A stretch of 64,000 nucleotides of DNA from CAVXYG01 sp963766005 (lineage in GTDB: Bacteria > Actinomycetota > Actinomycetes > S36-B12 > GCA-2699445), in contig CAVXYG010000008.1 in the NCBI GenBank assembly GCA_963766005.1, positions 124,001-188,000 on the forward strand, given 5' to 3'. Positions 24,531 to 34,154 of this stretch are shown here, piece after piece (within the stretch, counting starts at the first letter, position 1; every line of letters starts with the position of its first letter). Made by a program: the position numbers and the translations under genes. The notes beneath the pieces are model-generated. The model made no database searches. It was not told where the DNA came from and saw nothing but the letters and a program-made list of their open reading frames with translations.

Positions 24531-25383
24531 CGCTGGGCCATCGGACTCGCCCGTGCTGCTCCGACCAACGGACCGCCACCCAGAGCCGCGCCGGTCCGGC
24601 CTCGATCTCCAGGGGTGCCGGCGTTGCGGTGGGTCACCGGCTTCCGGGTGCTCCGGGCCACCTGGCGGTCGTCGGCGGTCACGACGCAGTCCTCCTCGAT
24701 CGACGAGCCTTCCACCACCCGGTGTGGCCACCGTGCTGTTGGTGACGCATCCTACCCCTTGGTCGGCGTCGGGGTCGGGATCGCGTCGGCGTTCGAACTC
24801 AGCGACACCTGCGTGCCGGACGCTCCGGGCCCGGCTGCCCGGCGCGGGGGGATGGGCACGGCGACCCGTGGTGACAGCAGCGCCCCGGGTGCTCGCCCGG
24901 TGACCTTGCCGAACGGATGGCGGGCGCCCGGTCCGCATCGGTCGCGGATCCGTCGAGTGCCGGCCGGTCCTGTTCTGGTGCTCACCGGGAATGGGCGCGA
25001 TGTGCCCGGGGCCTCGTGGAGGCGGGCCTTTCCGGAGGATGCGGGCGAGATCGCGCCGACCCTGAAGGTGAAGCGCAACGTCATCATGCAGGAGCACAGC
25101 GACGCCGTGGCGGCGCTGTACTCCCAAGTCGGCCGCCCCCACCAGCGGTGCAGGGCAGTGCGACTTGCGGGAAGGCGGTCCAGCGCGGTCCGCGTTCCCG
25201 AAGCACGCGGAGGCTGCGCTGAGTCACCGCGAGGCTGCTGCTCATGATGCAGCCTCCCGTGCTGATGCGGGCGGCGGCATCGGGGCCGCTGCGCCCGCGC
25301 GTCTCGCGCAGCGCCGCTTCGGCACGGGCCGGCTCGATCCGGGCGGCGACAGCACGACCTGAGCACGGCAGTCCGGTGGCACC
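24531..25383. other. 850-bp gap with a decayed gene remnant
   Basis: No intact gene is visible between the fusion gene and mfd. It contains the FadD remnant listed separately (25029-25127). A minus-strand frame 24527-24718 (63 codons, begins VVEGSSIEEDCVVTADDRQ) ends in a TGA that overlaps the fusion-gene ATG, and could be a small coupled gene, but it has no recognisable features. The rest of the spacer shows no motif I trust. Confidence 0.4.
25029..25127 (+). pseudogene. C-terminal remnant of a long-chain acyl-CoA synthetase (FadD-like)
   Basis: In one plus-strand frame, residues FPEDAGEIAPTLKVKRNVIM followed by QEHSDAVAALYSQ match the conserved C-terminal end of long-chain fatty-acid-CoA ligases (the family ends with ...LTPTLKVKRxxxxxxYxxxIEALY). 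No upstream ligase motif (AMP-binding or GGKNVAP loop) is found in any frame nearby, and the frame runs on past the normal end to 25247. This looks like the tail of a deleted fadD gene. Confidence 0.6.
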
Positions 25384-28300
25384 ATGGACACGACCCCGTC
25401 CACCCGCGCCCCACTCGGAGCCACCGTGTCCCTTGCCGGCCTGCTGCCACTCGTCGCCGCCGACCCCGTGATCGTGTCGGCGGTCGAGCGCTGCGCCGCA
25501 ACGGGCGACACCGCTATCGATCTGTCGGCGCCATCGGGACTGTCCGCGCCCTTGGTGGCCCTGTTGTCCCAGCGCTGTGACGGGCCGGTCGTCGCCGTCA
25601 CCGCCACCACCCGCCAGGCCGACGACCTGGCCCTGCAGCTCACCGGCCTGCTCGAGGCAAGCTCGGTGGCGGTCTTCCCTTCTTGGGAGACGCTGCCGCA
25701 CGAACGACTGAGCCCGTCGCCGGACGTTGTGGGGCGCCGGATGGCGGTGCTGCGCCGGCTGTCGCATCCGGACCCGGCCCGCTCCGCCACCGCAGCCCCG
25801 GCCGTGGTCGTGATGCCGGTGCGCGCGCTGCTGCAGCCCATCGCCGCCGAGCTCGCCGACCTGCGGCCGGTGCGGTTGTCCGTCGGCGATACCGCCGACC
25901 CCACCGACATCGCCCGTGACCTGGTCCGGATCGGCTACACGCGCACCGATCTGGTGGAGCGACGCGGCCAGTTCGCACTGCGGGGCGGGATCCTGGATGT
26001 GTTCCCGCCCACCGACGAGCACCCGGTGCGACTGGAGTTCTTCGGCGACGACATCGACGACATCCGGGCCTTCGCGGTGGCCGACCAGCGTTCCTTGGCC
26101 GAGCTGCCCGAGGGGCTGCTGGCCCCGCCCTGCCGCGAACTGCCGTTCACCGACGGGGTGCGCGCCCGCGCCAGGGCGCTCATCGCCGAGCACCCGGAGC
26201 TGACCGACCTGCTGGACGCCGTCGCGGAGGGCCACGGCGCCGAAGGCGTGGAGGCCATCACCCCGTTGCTGGTGGAGCGCATGCGGACCGTGGTCGATGT
26301 CCTGCCGGAGCAGGCGCGGATCGTGGTGATGGAGCCGCAGCGGGTCGCCGAGCGCGCCGAGGACCTCCACCGGACCAGCGAGGAGTTCCTGTCGGCGTCC
26401 TGGCACAACGCCTCGATGGCGGGCGAGGAGGCAGCCGGACGGGCGCCGATCGACCTGGCCGCTTCCGCCTACCGCCAGGTGATCGACCTGCGGGAGGCGG
26501 CGCTGCGCCGCGGCGTCGGGTGGGTCGGGGTCTCGCCGTTCCTCCTGCCCGACCCGGACGCGGCGATCGAGGAGCCCACGGCGCTGGCGGAGCCGGCCCC
26601 GCACTTCCTCGGCGATCTGCAGCGCGCGCTGGCGCAACTGCGCCAGCGCAGCGCTCCCACGCTGCTGGTCGTGCAGGGGCACGGCACGGCCAAGCGGCTG
26701 GCCGAGTCGCTGGGCGAGGAGGGGATCGCGACGAGCACCTGGACCGGGAACGACCTGCGGCCAGGCGTGAACCTGGCCACGGGCCCGCTCGAGACCGGGT
26801 TCTCGCTGCCGTCCACCGGGCTGCTGGTGCTGACCGACGCCGACCTCTTCGGCACGGGGGCAAGCGGCCGCGGCGGCGCGAAGCTGCCCGCACGGCGGCG
26901 CCGCGCCATCGATCCGCTCGCCCTGACGCCGGGCGACCTCGTCGTCCACGACAAGCACGGCGTCGGCAAGTACGTGGAGATGACCACGAGGAGCGCGGGC
27001 GGCACGACCCGGGAGTACATGGTCATCGAGTACGCGCCCGGCCGACGCGGCCACCCGCCGGACCGCCTGTACCTGCCCTCGGACCAGCTCGACGAGGTCA
27101 CCCGGTACATCGGCGGCGACAAGCCGGCGCTGCACAAGCTCGGCGGCGAGGATTGGAGTCGGGCCAAGGGCCGGGCCCGCAAGGCGGTGCGCCAGATCGC
27201 CGGGGAGCTGATCCGGCTCTACGCGGCGCGGCAGAACGCACCGGGCCATGCGTTCAGCCCGGACACGCCGTGGCAGGCGGAGCTGGAGGACTCCTTCGAC
27301 TACACCGAGACGCCGGACCAGATGGCCGCGATCGACGAGGTCAAGGCCGACATGGAGAAGCCCACGCCGATGGACCGGCTGGTCTGCGGCGATGTCGGCT
27401 ACGGCAAGACCGAGATCGCGGTCCGGGCGGCCTTCAAGGCGATCCAGGACGGCAAGCAGGTCGCGGTGCTGGTGCCCACGACGCTGCTGGTGCAACAGCA
27501 CTTGCGCACCTTCTCGGAGCGGTACGCGGCCTTCCCGGTGCGCATCGCGGCGCTGAGCCGGTTCACTGCGCCGGCGGAGGCCAAGGCGGCACTGGCCGGC
27601 ATCGCCGACGGCTCGGTCGACCTGGCGATCGGCACGCATGCGCTGCTGTCGACGCAGGTCTCCTTCCACGACCTCGGCCTGGCCATCATCGACGAGGAGC
27701 AGCGCTTCGGCGTGGAGCACAAGGAGCATCTCAAGGCGATGCGTGCCGACGTGGACGTCCTCACCATGTCCGCGACTCCGATCCCGCGAACCCTGGAGAT
27801 GGCGGTCACGGGAATCCGCGAGATGTCGACCATCGCCACCCCGCCGGAGGATCGGCTGCCGGTGCTCACCTACGTCGGCCCGTACGACAACCGCACCGTC
27901 GCAGCGGCCATCCGCCGGGAGCTGCTCCGAGAGGGTCAGGTCTTCTTCGTGCACAACCGCGTCTCCAGCATCGACAAGGTCGCCGGGCAGCTGCGCGAAC
28001 TCGTGCCGGAAGCGAGGATCGCGACGGCCCACGGGCAGATGGGGGAGAGCAAGCTCGAGCAGATCATCGTCGATTTCTGGGAGGGGCGCATCGATGTCCT
28101 GGTCTGCACGACCATCGTGGAGTCCGGGATCGATATCGCCAACGCCAATACGCTGATCATCGACCGCGCCGAGACCTACGGGCTGTCTCAGCTGCACCAG
28201 TTGCGGGGCCGGGTCGGTCGTGGCCGCGATCGCGCGTACGGCTATTTCATGCACTCCCCGGACAAGGCGATGTCGCAGACGGCCTACGACCGGCTGTCGA

Positions 28301-28971
28301 CCATCGCGGCCAACACCGACCTCGGCGCGGGCATGCAGGTGGCGATGAAGGACCTGGAGATCCGCGGTGCCGGCAACCTGCTCGGCGGCGAGCAGTCCGG
28401 CCACATCGCCGACGTCGGCTTCGACCTCTACGTCCGCATGGTCGGCGAGGCGCTCGCCGAGTACAAGGGCGAGCCGGTGGAGGAGGCGGCCGAGCTCACC
28501 GTGCAGTTGCCGGTCGACGCCCACCTGCCGCAGTCCTACGTGGCAGCGGAACGGCTGCGACTGGAGGCCTACCGGCGGCTGGCCGGCGCGCGCACCGACG
28601 CCGAGGTCGGCGAGGTGGTGGCCGAGCTCACCGACCGGTATGGCCAGCTGCCCACGGAGGTGGCGAACCTGGTCGCGATCAGCCGGCTGCGGGCTCTCGC
28701 GGTTCGCGCCGGGCTCACCGACATCACGCAGGCCGGCTCTCGGGTGCGGCTGCACCCGGTGCAGCTGCCCGATTCCCGGGCCGTGCGGCTCGCGCGGTTG
28801 TACAAGGGGTCGGTCTACAAGGCGGCCGTGCGGCAGGTCGCCGTGCCCGTGCCGCACACCAAGAAGGTCGGCGGAGCCCCGCTGCGCGACGTGGAGCTGA
28901 TCGATTGGGTGAGCGGGCTCATCCGGGAGGTGCTCCTCGACGAGCCGGCGGTGGCCGAGGCCCGGGTCTGA
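25384..28971 (+). CDS. mfd: Transcription-repair coupling factor
   Basis: Mfd removes RNA polymerase stalled at DNA damage and recruits UvrABC. The 1195-residue protein has the UvrB-like N-terminal module (FPSWETLPHERLSPSPDVVGRRM), the RNA-polymerase-interacting domain (GDLVVHDKHGVGKYVEM), the RecG-like translocase with Walker A GDVGYGKTE, DEEQRFGV as the DExx box, TMSATPIPRTLEMA, and CTTIVESGIDIANANTLIID and QLRGRVGRGR, and the C-terminal TRCF domain. Length is normal. Start: ATG at 25384, in a region without a clear Shine-Dalgarno; some later in-frame codon is possible but the N-terminus fits. The next gene begins 177 nt later. Confidence 0.96.
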   Translation: MDTTPSTRAPLGATVSLAGLLPLVAADPVIVSAVERCAATGDTAIDLSAPSGLSAPLVALLSQRCDGPVVAVTATTRQADDLALQLTGLLEASSVAVFPSWETLPHERLSPSPDVVGRRMAVLRRLSHPDPARSATAAPAVVVMPVRALLQPIAAELADLRPVRLSVGDTADPTDIARDLVRIGYTRTDLVERRGQFALRGGILDVFPPTDEHPVRLEFFGDDIDDIRAFAVADQRSLAELPEGLLAPPCRELPFTDGVRARARALIAEHPELTDLLDAVAEGHGAEGVEAITPLLVERMRTVVDVLPEQARIVVMEPQRVAERAEDLHRTSEEFLSASWHNASMAGEEAAGRAPIDLAASAYRQVIDLREAALRRGVGWVGVSPFLLPDPDAAIEEPTALAEPAPHFLGDLQRALAQLRQRSAPTLLVVQGHGTAKRLAESLGEEGIATSTWTGNDLRPGVNLATGPLETGFSLPSTGLLVLTDADLFGTGASGRGGAKLPARRRRAIDPLALTPGDLVVHDKHGVGKYVEMTTRSAGGTTREYMVIEYAPGRRGHPPDRLYLPSDQLDEVTRYIGGDKPALHKLGGEDWSRAKGRARKAVRQIAGELIRLYAARQNAPGHAFSPDTPWQAELEDSFDYTETPDQMAAIDEVKADMEKPTPMDRLVCGDVGYGKTEIAVRAAFKAIQDGKQVAVLVPTTLLVQQHLRTFSERYAAFPVRIAALSRFTAPAEAKAALAGIADGSVDLAIGTHALLSTQVSFHDLGLAIIDEEQRFGVEHKEHLKAMRADVDVLTMSATPIPRTLEMAVTGIREMSTIATPPEDRLPVLTYVGPYDNRTVAAAIRRELLREGQVFFVHNRVSSIDKVAGQLRELVPEARIATAHGQMGESKLEQIIVDFWEGRIDVLVCTTIVESGIDIANANTLIIDRAETYGLSQLHQLRGRVGRGRDRAYGYFMHSPDKAMSQTAYDRLSTIAANTDLGAGMQVAMKDLEIRGAGNLLGGEQSGHIADVGFDLYVRMVGEALAEYKGEPVEEAAELTVQLPVDAHLPQSYVAAERLRLEAYRRLAGARTDAEVGEVVAELTDRYGQLPTEVANLVAISRLRALAVRAGLTDITQAGSRVRLHPVQLPDSRAVRLARLYKGSVYKAAVRQVAVPVPHTKKVGGAPLRDVELIDWVSGLIREVLLDEPAVAEARV

Positions 28972-29147
28972 CCGGGACCTGCGCGGGCTCCATTTCGGGC
29001 GCGCGCGCAGGTCCATCCGTGGCACGGTGTGCAGGACGGCATCGCGCGTCAGAGCGCTGGCCGGGTGCGCCACAATGGGTGCGTGGTGTGGCCCGGCGCA
29101 CGGATGCCGGTCGCTGCGAGGTTTCGGCCGATGGAAACGGAGCTGGG

Positions 29148-29765
29148 ATGAGTCAGGCACGTCGCTGGGTCGGCATCGGGGCGGTCGCCATGGCCCTGCT
29201 GTCCGGATGCACCGATCAACCGGCCTCGGCGGCCGCGACCGTGGGCGACGTCCGCATCGAGATGGCCGAGATCGACGAGCAGTTGCGGGCGATCAACGAC
29301 GTGCTCGGACTGCCGGCCGACTTCGCCGACGCGGGCCAGACCAACACCATCCTGCGCAACAACCTGGTCTACGAACTCGTCGGCCAGGCCGCCCAGGACA
29401 ACGGCGTGTCGGTGAGCGCGACGGCGGTCGAGGTGCGGCTGGCCGACCAGATCGAATTCGTCGGGACGCAGGACCTGCTCGAGCAGCAGGCCGCGCAGGC
29501 TGGGGTGGCGCCGTGGATGATCGAGGAGGACGTCCGGGTGTCGCTGCTGGCCGAGGAGCTCGCCGGCGACTTGTCCGAGGGCGTGCTGTCCGACCAGGAG
29601 ACCCAGGACCTGGTGATCCGGGAGATCCAGCGCTACAGTCTGGCGGCCCCCACGATCGTGAACCCCCGCTTCGGCACCTGGGACGCCACCTCGCTCAGCG
29701 TCGTCAGCGACCCGGAGGCACCGAGCGCGCCGGCGACGGATCTCGGGTTCCTCGGATCTCCCTGA
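29148..29765 (+). CDS. Lipoprotein with SurA-N-like (peptidyl-prolyl isomerase-type) helical domain
   Basis: The 205-residue protein starts with a lipoprotein signal peptide (MALLSGC lipobox, Cys21), then AATVGDVRIEMAEIDEQLRAIND, the beginning typical of SurA/PrsA N-terminal chaperone domains, and Gln/Glu-rich helices. No parvulin catalytic domain follows. It probably acts as an extracytoplasmic folding chaperone (inference). GGAG lies 5 nt before the ATG at 29148. It overlaps the following mazG by one nucleotide (TGATG). It sits where mycobacteria also place an exported or lipoprotein gene between mfd and eno. Confidence 0.75.
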   Translation: MSQARRWVGIGAVAMALLSGCTDQPASAAATVGDVRIEMAEIDEQLRAINDVLGLPADFADAGQTNTILRNNLVYELVGQAAQDNGVSVSATAVEVRLADQIEFVGTQDLLEQQAAQAGVAPWMIEEDVRVSLLAEELAGDLSEGVLSDQETQDLVIREIQRYSLAAPTIVNPRFGTWDATSLSVVSDPEAPSAPATDLGFLGSP

Positions 29766-30478
29766 TGGAGCAGCGCACGCCGGGCGCCGGGTCGGCAGGA
29801 TCGGCCGCGGGCGAGCACCCGGGCCTGGCCCGGATCGTCGCCGTGATGGACCGTCTGCGTTCGCCCGGCGGCTGCCCCTGGGACGCGGTGCAGACGCACG
29901 AGTCGTTGGCCGAGTACCTGGTGGAGGAGACCTACGAGTTGCTCGACGCCATCGACAGCGGTGATCGGGAGCACCTGCGCGAGGAGCTCGGCGACGTCCT
30001 CCTCCAGGTCGTCTTCCACTGCCGGATCGCGATGGACGACCCGGCGGATCCGTTCGACATCGACGAGGTGGCCGACGGCATCGCCGAGAAGCTCGTCCGG
30101 CGCCATCCGCACGTCTTCTCCGGCGCCGATGCTCCCGGCGCCTCCTCGACGCTGAGCAACTGGGAGGCCGTGAAGGCGGCCGAGAAGGGCCGCACCTCCC
30201 CTCTTGACGGGGTCCCCGTTGGACTCCCGCCGCTGACGGCGATCGGCAAGATCCGCTACCGCGCCGGGGTGGTCGGTGCGGCGGAGGCCCTCGAGCCGCC
30301 CGATGTGCTGCCCGCGGACCCCGCCGAGGCATTCGGCGAGGACCTCCTGCGTCGCGTGCTGCAGGCCGCCGAGGCCGGCATCGACGCCGACGCGGCGCTG
30401 CGCGGTGCCGTGCGGCGTGCCCGGCAGCGCGTGGCGCGGGCCGTCACCGCGGACCAGGCGCCGCAGGGGGAGGCATGA
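29765..30478 (+). CDS. mazG: Nucleoside triphosphate pyrophosphohydrolase MazG
   Basis: MazG hydrolyses NTPs or dNTPs, including damaged nucleotides, to NMP and PPi. The 237-residue protein shows VMDRLRSPGGCPWDAVQTHESLAEYLVEETYELLDAI (about 23-59), with the EExxE metal-binding Glu residues, EELGDVLLQVVFH, and RRHPHVF. Length is shorter than E. coli MazG (about 263) and the C-terminal MazG repeat is only partly recognisable, as in mycobacteria. Start and stop overlap the neighbouring genes (TGATG upstream, ATGA downstream), indicating coupled translation. Confidence 0.9.
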   Translation: MEQRTPGAGSAGSAAGEHPGLARIVAVMDRLRSPGGCPWDAVQTHESLAEYLVEETYELLDAIDSGDREHLREELGDVLLQVVFHCRIAMDDPADPFDIDEVADGIAEKLVRRHPHVFSGADAPGASSTLSNWEAVKAAEKGRTSPLDGVPVGLPPLTAIGKIRYRAGVVGAAEALEPPDVLPADPAEAFGEDLLRRVLQAAEAGIDADAALRGAVRRARQRVARAVTADQAPQGEA

Positions 30479-32211
30479 CCGAGGAGCAGCACCCGACAAC
30501 GGCCACCTCGGGCTGGGTGGGCGGCGCGGCCGCCCGTGACGGCTGGGGTCGGCGCCAGGGAATCCACTCTCCCGAGGACCGACGCTTCGTCGGGCTCGCT
30601 GCCGCGGCCCTGGACGACTACCTCGCCCGCAACCCCGTCGCGGCGTCGGTCGCCGGCGACGCGCGCTTCGACGACCGCTTGCCGGACTACTCCGCCGACG
30701 GGGTCGCGGAGCAGGCACGGGTGCTGAACCGCCACCTGTTGGCACTGGACAGCATCAACCCGCTGGGTTTGTCCCGCGTGAACGCAGTGGATCTGGAGAC
30801 GCTGCGGCGACGGCTCGCCGCTCGGGTCTACGAGTTGCGCTCGCTGGCGGAACCGAGCTGGAACCCGTTGTGGTGGAGCCCCGGCTCGGCGCTGGAGCCG
30901 CTGTTCGCGCGCCCGGACCCGCCGGTGGCGGGGATCGTGGCTCGCCTCGAGGGGCTGCCGGAGTACCTGGAGTCCGCGCGGCAGTCGCTGGCGACCATGC
31001 CCCGGCCCCACCTCGATCGGGCGGTGGCGGAGACGGCGGCCGTTCCCCAGTGGCTGGCCGCGGCCGCGAGGGTGCTGGCGGCACAGCGACCGGGGGCGGC
31101 GGCCGACCTCGAGGCGGCGACGGCAACGGCGACCGCTGCGCTGCAGGAGCACGCGTACTGGCTCGCGGCACGGCGTTCGAGGCCCACCCGGGATCCGCGG
31201 CTCGGCCCGCGCCGCTACCGCGAGGTGCTCGACTTGGTCGTGGGAACCACCATGCCGGTCGCCGAGATCCAGCGGATGGCCGAGGCCGAGCTCGAGGAGT
31301 TGTCGGAGCAGATGCGCAGCCTCGCCAGCCAGCTGCTCGGGCGCAGCATGGCCTCGCGCCGGCTGGTCCCCGACGCGTTGGCCGTCGTCGCCGAGCGCTA
31401 CCGATTGACGCCGGACGAGCTCGTCCCCGCCACCCGGCGCGCGGTGGTGGCCGCACGGATGTTCGCGGCCGAGCGCCGTCTGGTCACGCTGCCGGAATTC
31501 GAGATCGAGGTGACCTCGATGCCGGTCGTGCGGCAGGACGGCGGAGCCGTTGTCCTCACGACCCCCGGAGGGCTGGGCCCGGCCTCGACCCCGACGCTGA
31601 TTGCGGTGGCCAGCCCGGAGCGGAACTGGCCGGCGACGCGGCGGGAGTCGTTCCTGCGGGAGTACAACGCGACGATGATCGATGCCCTGATGGCGCATCA
31701 AGCCGTGCCGGGGCATGCGCTGCAGGCGGCCCATGCCCGCGCCGTCGTCGCCCCGACCGCGATCCGTGCCGTCTTCCCCGATCCGCTCTTCGCCGAGGGC
31801 TGGGCGGTGTACGCGCAGGACCTCATGATGCGCGAGGGATTCGCCGGATCCGGCGAGGGCGATGCCACCGCCTTCGCCCTGCAGCAGGTGAAGCTGCGGA
31901 TGCGGGGCGCGGTCAACGCACTGCTCGACATCGGCTTCCACACCCAGGGGATGGACGAGCCGAGGGCGCGGCGGCTGCTGGCGACCGCTGCCATGGCGGA
32001 GGAGGGCGAAGTCGTCGGGAAGTGGCGCCGGGTGCAGATGAGCGCCGGCACCCTGACGACCTACGTGGTGGGCCACCATCTGATGGCCGGCCTCGTGCGT
32101 GAGGTCGGCGAACGCAACGCCCATTGGTCGGCTCGTCAGGTCCACGACCGGTTGCTCATGAACGGCGCGGTCCCGCCCGATGCCGTGCGCGACCTGCTCG
32201 GCCTGGTGTGA
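30475..32211 (+). CDS. DUF885 family protein (putative metallopeptidase, catalytic Glu replaced)
   Basis: A 578-residue cytoplasmic protein of the DUF885 family, predicted zinc-dependent peptidases. The family motif HExxPGHHxQ appears here as HQAVPGHALQ (408-417): the catalytic Glu is Gln and the third His is Ala. The downstream EGWAVYAQDLM (third zinc ligand region) is kept, as are MNGAVPPDAV at the C-terminus and RARRLLATAAM. So two zinc ligands may remain but general-base catalysis should be lost; the protein may be inactive or have another role. The ATG overlaps the mazG stop by 4 nt. Confidence 0.8.
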   Translation: MTEEQHPTTATSGWVGGAAARDGWGRRQGIHSPEDRRFVGLAAAALDDYLARNPVAASVAGDARFDDRLPDYSADGVAEQARVLNRHLLALDSINPLGLSRVNAVDLETLRRRLAARVYELRSLAEPSWNPLWWSPGSALEPLFARPDPPVAGIVARLEGLPEYLESARQSLATMPRPHLDRAVAETAAVPQWLAAAARVLAAQRPGAAADLEAATATATAALQEHAYWLAARRSRPTRDPRLGPRRYREVLDLVVGTTMPVAEIQRMAEAELEELSEQMRSLASQLLGRSMASRRLVPDALAVVAERYRLTPDELVPATRRAVVAARMFAAERRLVTLPEFEIEVTSMPVVRQDGGAVVLTTPGGLGPASTPTLIAVASPERNWPATRRESFLREYNATMIDALMAHQAVPGHALQAAHARAVVAPTAIRAVFPDPLFAEGWAVYAQDLMMREGFAGSGEGDATAFALQQVKLRMRGAVNALLDIGFHTQGMDEPRARRLLATAAMAEEGEVVGKWRRVQMSAGTLTTYVVGHHLMAGLVREVGERNAHWSARQVHDRLLMNGAVPPDAVRDLLGLV

Positions 32212-32379
32212 TCCGGTCTCGGACCCGCGTCGGAGTCGGGCACAGGCTCGGGAGCGGGACGATGTCGAGGCTCCTCCGGGTGGCGCGCAGGGGCCAGAAA
32301 ACGCCGATGTCCGCGGGTGTCGGCGATGGTATCCCGATACTGTTGCCGCTGAGGCACGACAACCCAGAGGAGCATCAGT

Positions 32380-33690
32380 ATGGCCGCAATCGACGTCGTC
32401 ATCGCCCGCGAGATTCTGGATTCGCGCGGCAACCCCACGGTTGAGGTGGAAGTAGCGCTCGACGACGGCACGGTCGGTCGCGCTGCGGTTCCCTCCGGCG
32501 CCAGCACCGGTGCGTTCGAGGCGGTAGAGCGCCGCGACGGCGACAAGCAGCGCTACCTGGGCAAGGGCGTGCTCGGCGCCGTCGCCGCGGTCGAGGACGA
32601 GATCGCCCCGGAGGTGATCGGCTTCGACGCCTCCGAGCAGCGGCTCATCGACCAGACCATGATCGATCTGGACGGCACGCCCAACAAGGCGCGGTTGGGC
32701 GCCAACGCGATCCTCGGCGTCTCGCTGGCAGTGGCGCACGCGGCCGCAGACTCCGCGGACCTGCCCCTGTTCCGCTACCTCGGCGGTCCGAACGCCTACC
32801 TGCTGCCGGTGCCGATGATGAACATCATCAACGGCGGGAGCCACGCCGACTCCGATGTCGACTTCCAGGAGTTCATGATCGCCCCGATCGGTGCTCCGAG
32901 CTTCGCCGAGGCGCTGCGCATGGGCGCCGAGGTGTACCACTCCCTCAAGGGCGTGCTGAAGGGGAAGGGCTACGCCACCGGCCTGGGCGACGAGGGCGGC
33001 TTCGCGCCGAACCTGCCGAGTAACCGCGCCGCGCTGGAACTCATCAGCGAGGCCATCGACCGGGCTGGCTTCCGGCCAGGCGAGGATGTCGCGCTGGCCA
33101 TGGATGTGGCCGCTTCGGAGTTCTACGAGAAGGTGCTCAAGGGGTCCGGCGAGTGCCCGCCGGGGCACTACTTCGTGGAGGGTGCGCCGAAGTCGACGCA
33201 GGAGATGGTCGACTACTACTCCGGGCTCGTCGACGACTTCCCCGTCGTCTCGATCGAGGACCCCCTCAGCGAGGACGAGTGGGTGGACTGGGCCGTGCTC
33301 ACCGCTGCGCTCGGCGATCGCGTGCAGATCGTCGGCGACGACCACTACGTGACCAACACCGAGCGCATCAAGCGCGGCATCAAGGAGAAGACGGCAAACT
33401 CCCTGCTGGTCAAGGTCAACCAGATCGGCACGCTGTCCGAGACCGCCGAGGCCGTCGAAGCCGCTCATCGCGCCGGGTTCACCACGATGATGAGCCACCG
33501 TTCCGGCGAGACGGAGGACTCCACCATCGCCGACCTGTCGGTCGCCTTCAACTGCGGGCAGATCAAGAGCGGCGCCCCGGCGCGTACCGACCGCGTGGTG
33601 AAGTACAACCAACTGCTGCGTATCGAGAGCGAACTCGACGATGCGGCTCGGTACGCCGGCGCCGACGCATTCCCCCGTTTCACCGCGTAG
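32380..33690 (+). CDS. eno: Enolase
   Basis: Enolase converts 2-phosphoglycerate to phosphoenolpyruvate. The 436-residue protein has AREILDSRGNPTVEVEV, VPSGASTGAFEAVE, the acid/base Glu region GDEGGFAPNLPSN, SIEDPLSEDEW, DDHYVTN, KVNQIGTLSETAEAV and the signature MMSHRSGETEDSTIADLSVAF. GAGGAG lies 7 nt before the ATG. Upstream GATACT (32335-32340) may be its -10. divIC, then DUF501 and ppx, follow as in other actinobacteria. Confidence 0.96.
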   Translation: MAAIDVVIAREILDSRGNPTVEVEVALDDGTVGRAAVPSGASTGAFEAVERRDGDKQRYLGKGVLGAVAAVEDEIAPEVIGFDASEQRLIDQTMIDLDGTPNKARLGANAILGVSLAVAHAAADSADLPLFRYLGGPNAYLLPVPMMNIINGGSHADSDVDFQEFMIAPIGAPSFAEALRMGAEVYHSLKGVLKGKGYATGLGDEGGFAPNLPSNRAALELISEAIDRAGFRPGEDVALAMDVAASEFYEKVLKGSGECPPGHYFVEGAPKSTQEMVDYYSGLVDDFPVVSIEDPLSEDEWVDWAVLTAALGDRVQIVGDDHYVTNTERIKRGIKEKTANSLLVKVNQIGTLSETAEAVEAAHRAGFTTMMSHRSGETEDSTIADLSVAFNCGQIKSGAPARTDRVVKYNQLLRIESELDDAARYAGADAFPRFTA

Positions 33691-33696
33691 TCGTGG

Positions 33697-33702
33697 CACG
33701 AT
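33697..33702 (+). promoter_or_regulatory. -10 element (CACGAT) before divIC
   Basis: CACGAT ends 7 nt before the divIC ATG at 33710; the spacer holds GAGGGC, so the mRNA may be leaderless. Confidence 0.4.
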
Positions 33703-33709
33703 CGAGGGC

Positions 33710-34141
33710 ATGACCAGCACGACCTCCGCCCCGACGCGACCGATGGGTCCGTCGGGGCGGACTGCTGCGCTGGTCCTGGTCGCGGCCGCCCTGGTGGCGA
33801 TGCTGGCGCTGCCCGTGCGCTCCTGGTTCCTGCAGCGGGCGCAGATCGCCGAGGTCCAGGCCGACCTCGCCGCCACCGAGGCGAGCATCGCGGCACTGCA
33901 GGAGCAGCAGCAGCAGTGGCGCGACGACGCCTACGTCGAGGAGCAGGCACGGCTGCGGCTGAACTACGTGCGACCCGGCGAGGTCGGGATCGTCGTCCTC
34001 GGGCCCGCGGGGTCGGAGGCTTCGACCGAGCAGCCGCAGACCTGGCACGAGAGCCTCTGGCAGACCATCGACTCCGCATCGGGGCGCGGGCAGAGCGCGC
34101 TCGGCGAGCCGGTGCAGGTGCGCGAGAGCGCGCCGCGTTGA
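33710..34141 (+). CDS. Septum formation initiator family protein (DivIC/FtsL-like)
   Basis: A 143-residue single-pass membrane protein: short cytoplasmic part, one transmembrane helix (about 18-36, TAALVLVAAALVAMLALPV), then a coiled coil (AQIAEVQADLAATEASIAALQEQQQQW, about 44-70) and the conserved YVEEQARLRLNYVRPGE. Such proteins join the divisome with FtsB/FtsQ partners. Its place directly after eno is standard in actinobacteria. Confidence 0.85.
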   Translation: MTSTTSAPTRPMGPSGRTAALVLVAAALVAMLALPVRSWFLQRAQIAEVQADLAATEASIAALQEQQQQWRDDAYVEEQARLRLNYVRPGEVGIVVLGPAGSEASTEQPQTWHESLWQTIDSASGRGQSALGEPVQVRESAPR

Positions 34142-34154
34142 GTTGCGGCACCGA

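Noticed and set aside
24527..24718. Small minus-strand frame whose stop overlaps the fusion-gene ATG
   Set aside because: No family, no Shine-Dalgarno, and such overlaps arise by chance at this GC content; mentioned in the gap entry but not called as a gene.
25084..29160. Long open frame (1358 codons) antisense to mfd
   Set aside because: It mirrors the mfd codon pattern, has low-complexity Arg/Gly/Asp-rich translation and no domain; high-GC genes produce such shadow frames.
30256..33888. 1210-codon frame antisense to the DUF885 and eno genes
   Set aside because: Crosses two well-supported genes and has no recognisable motif; composition artefact.
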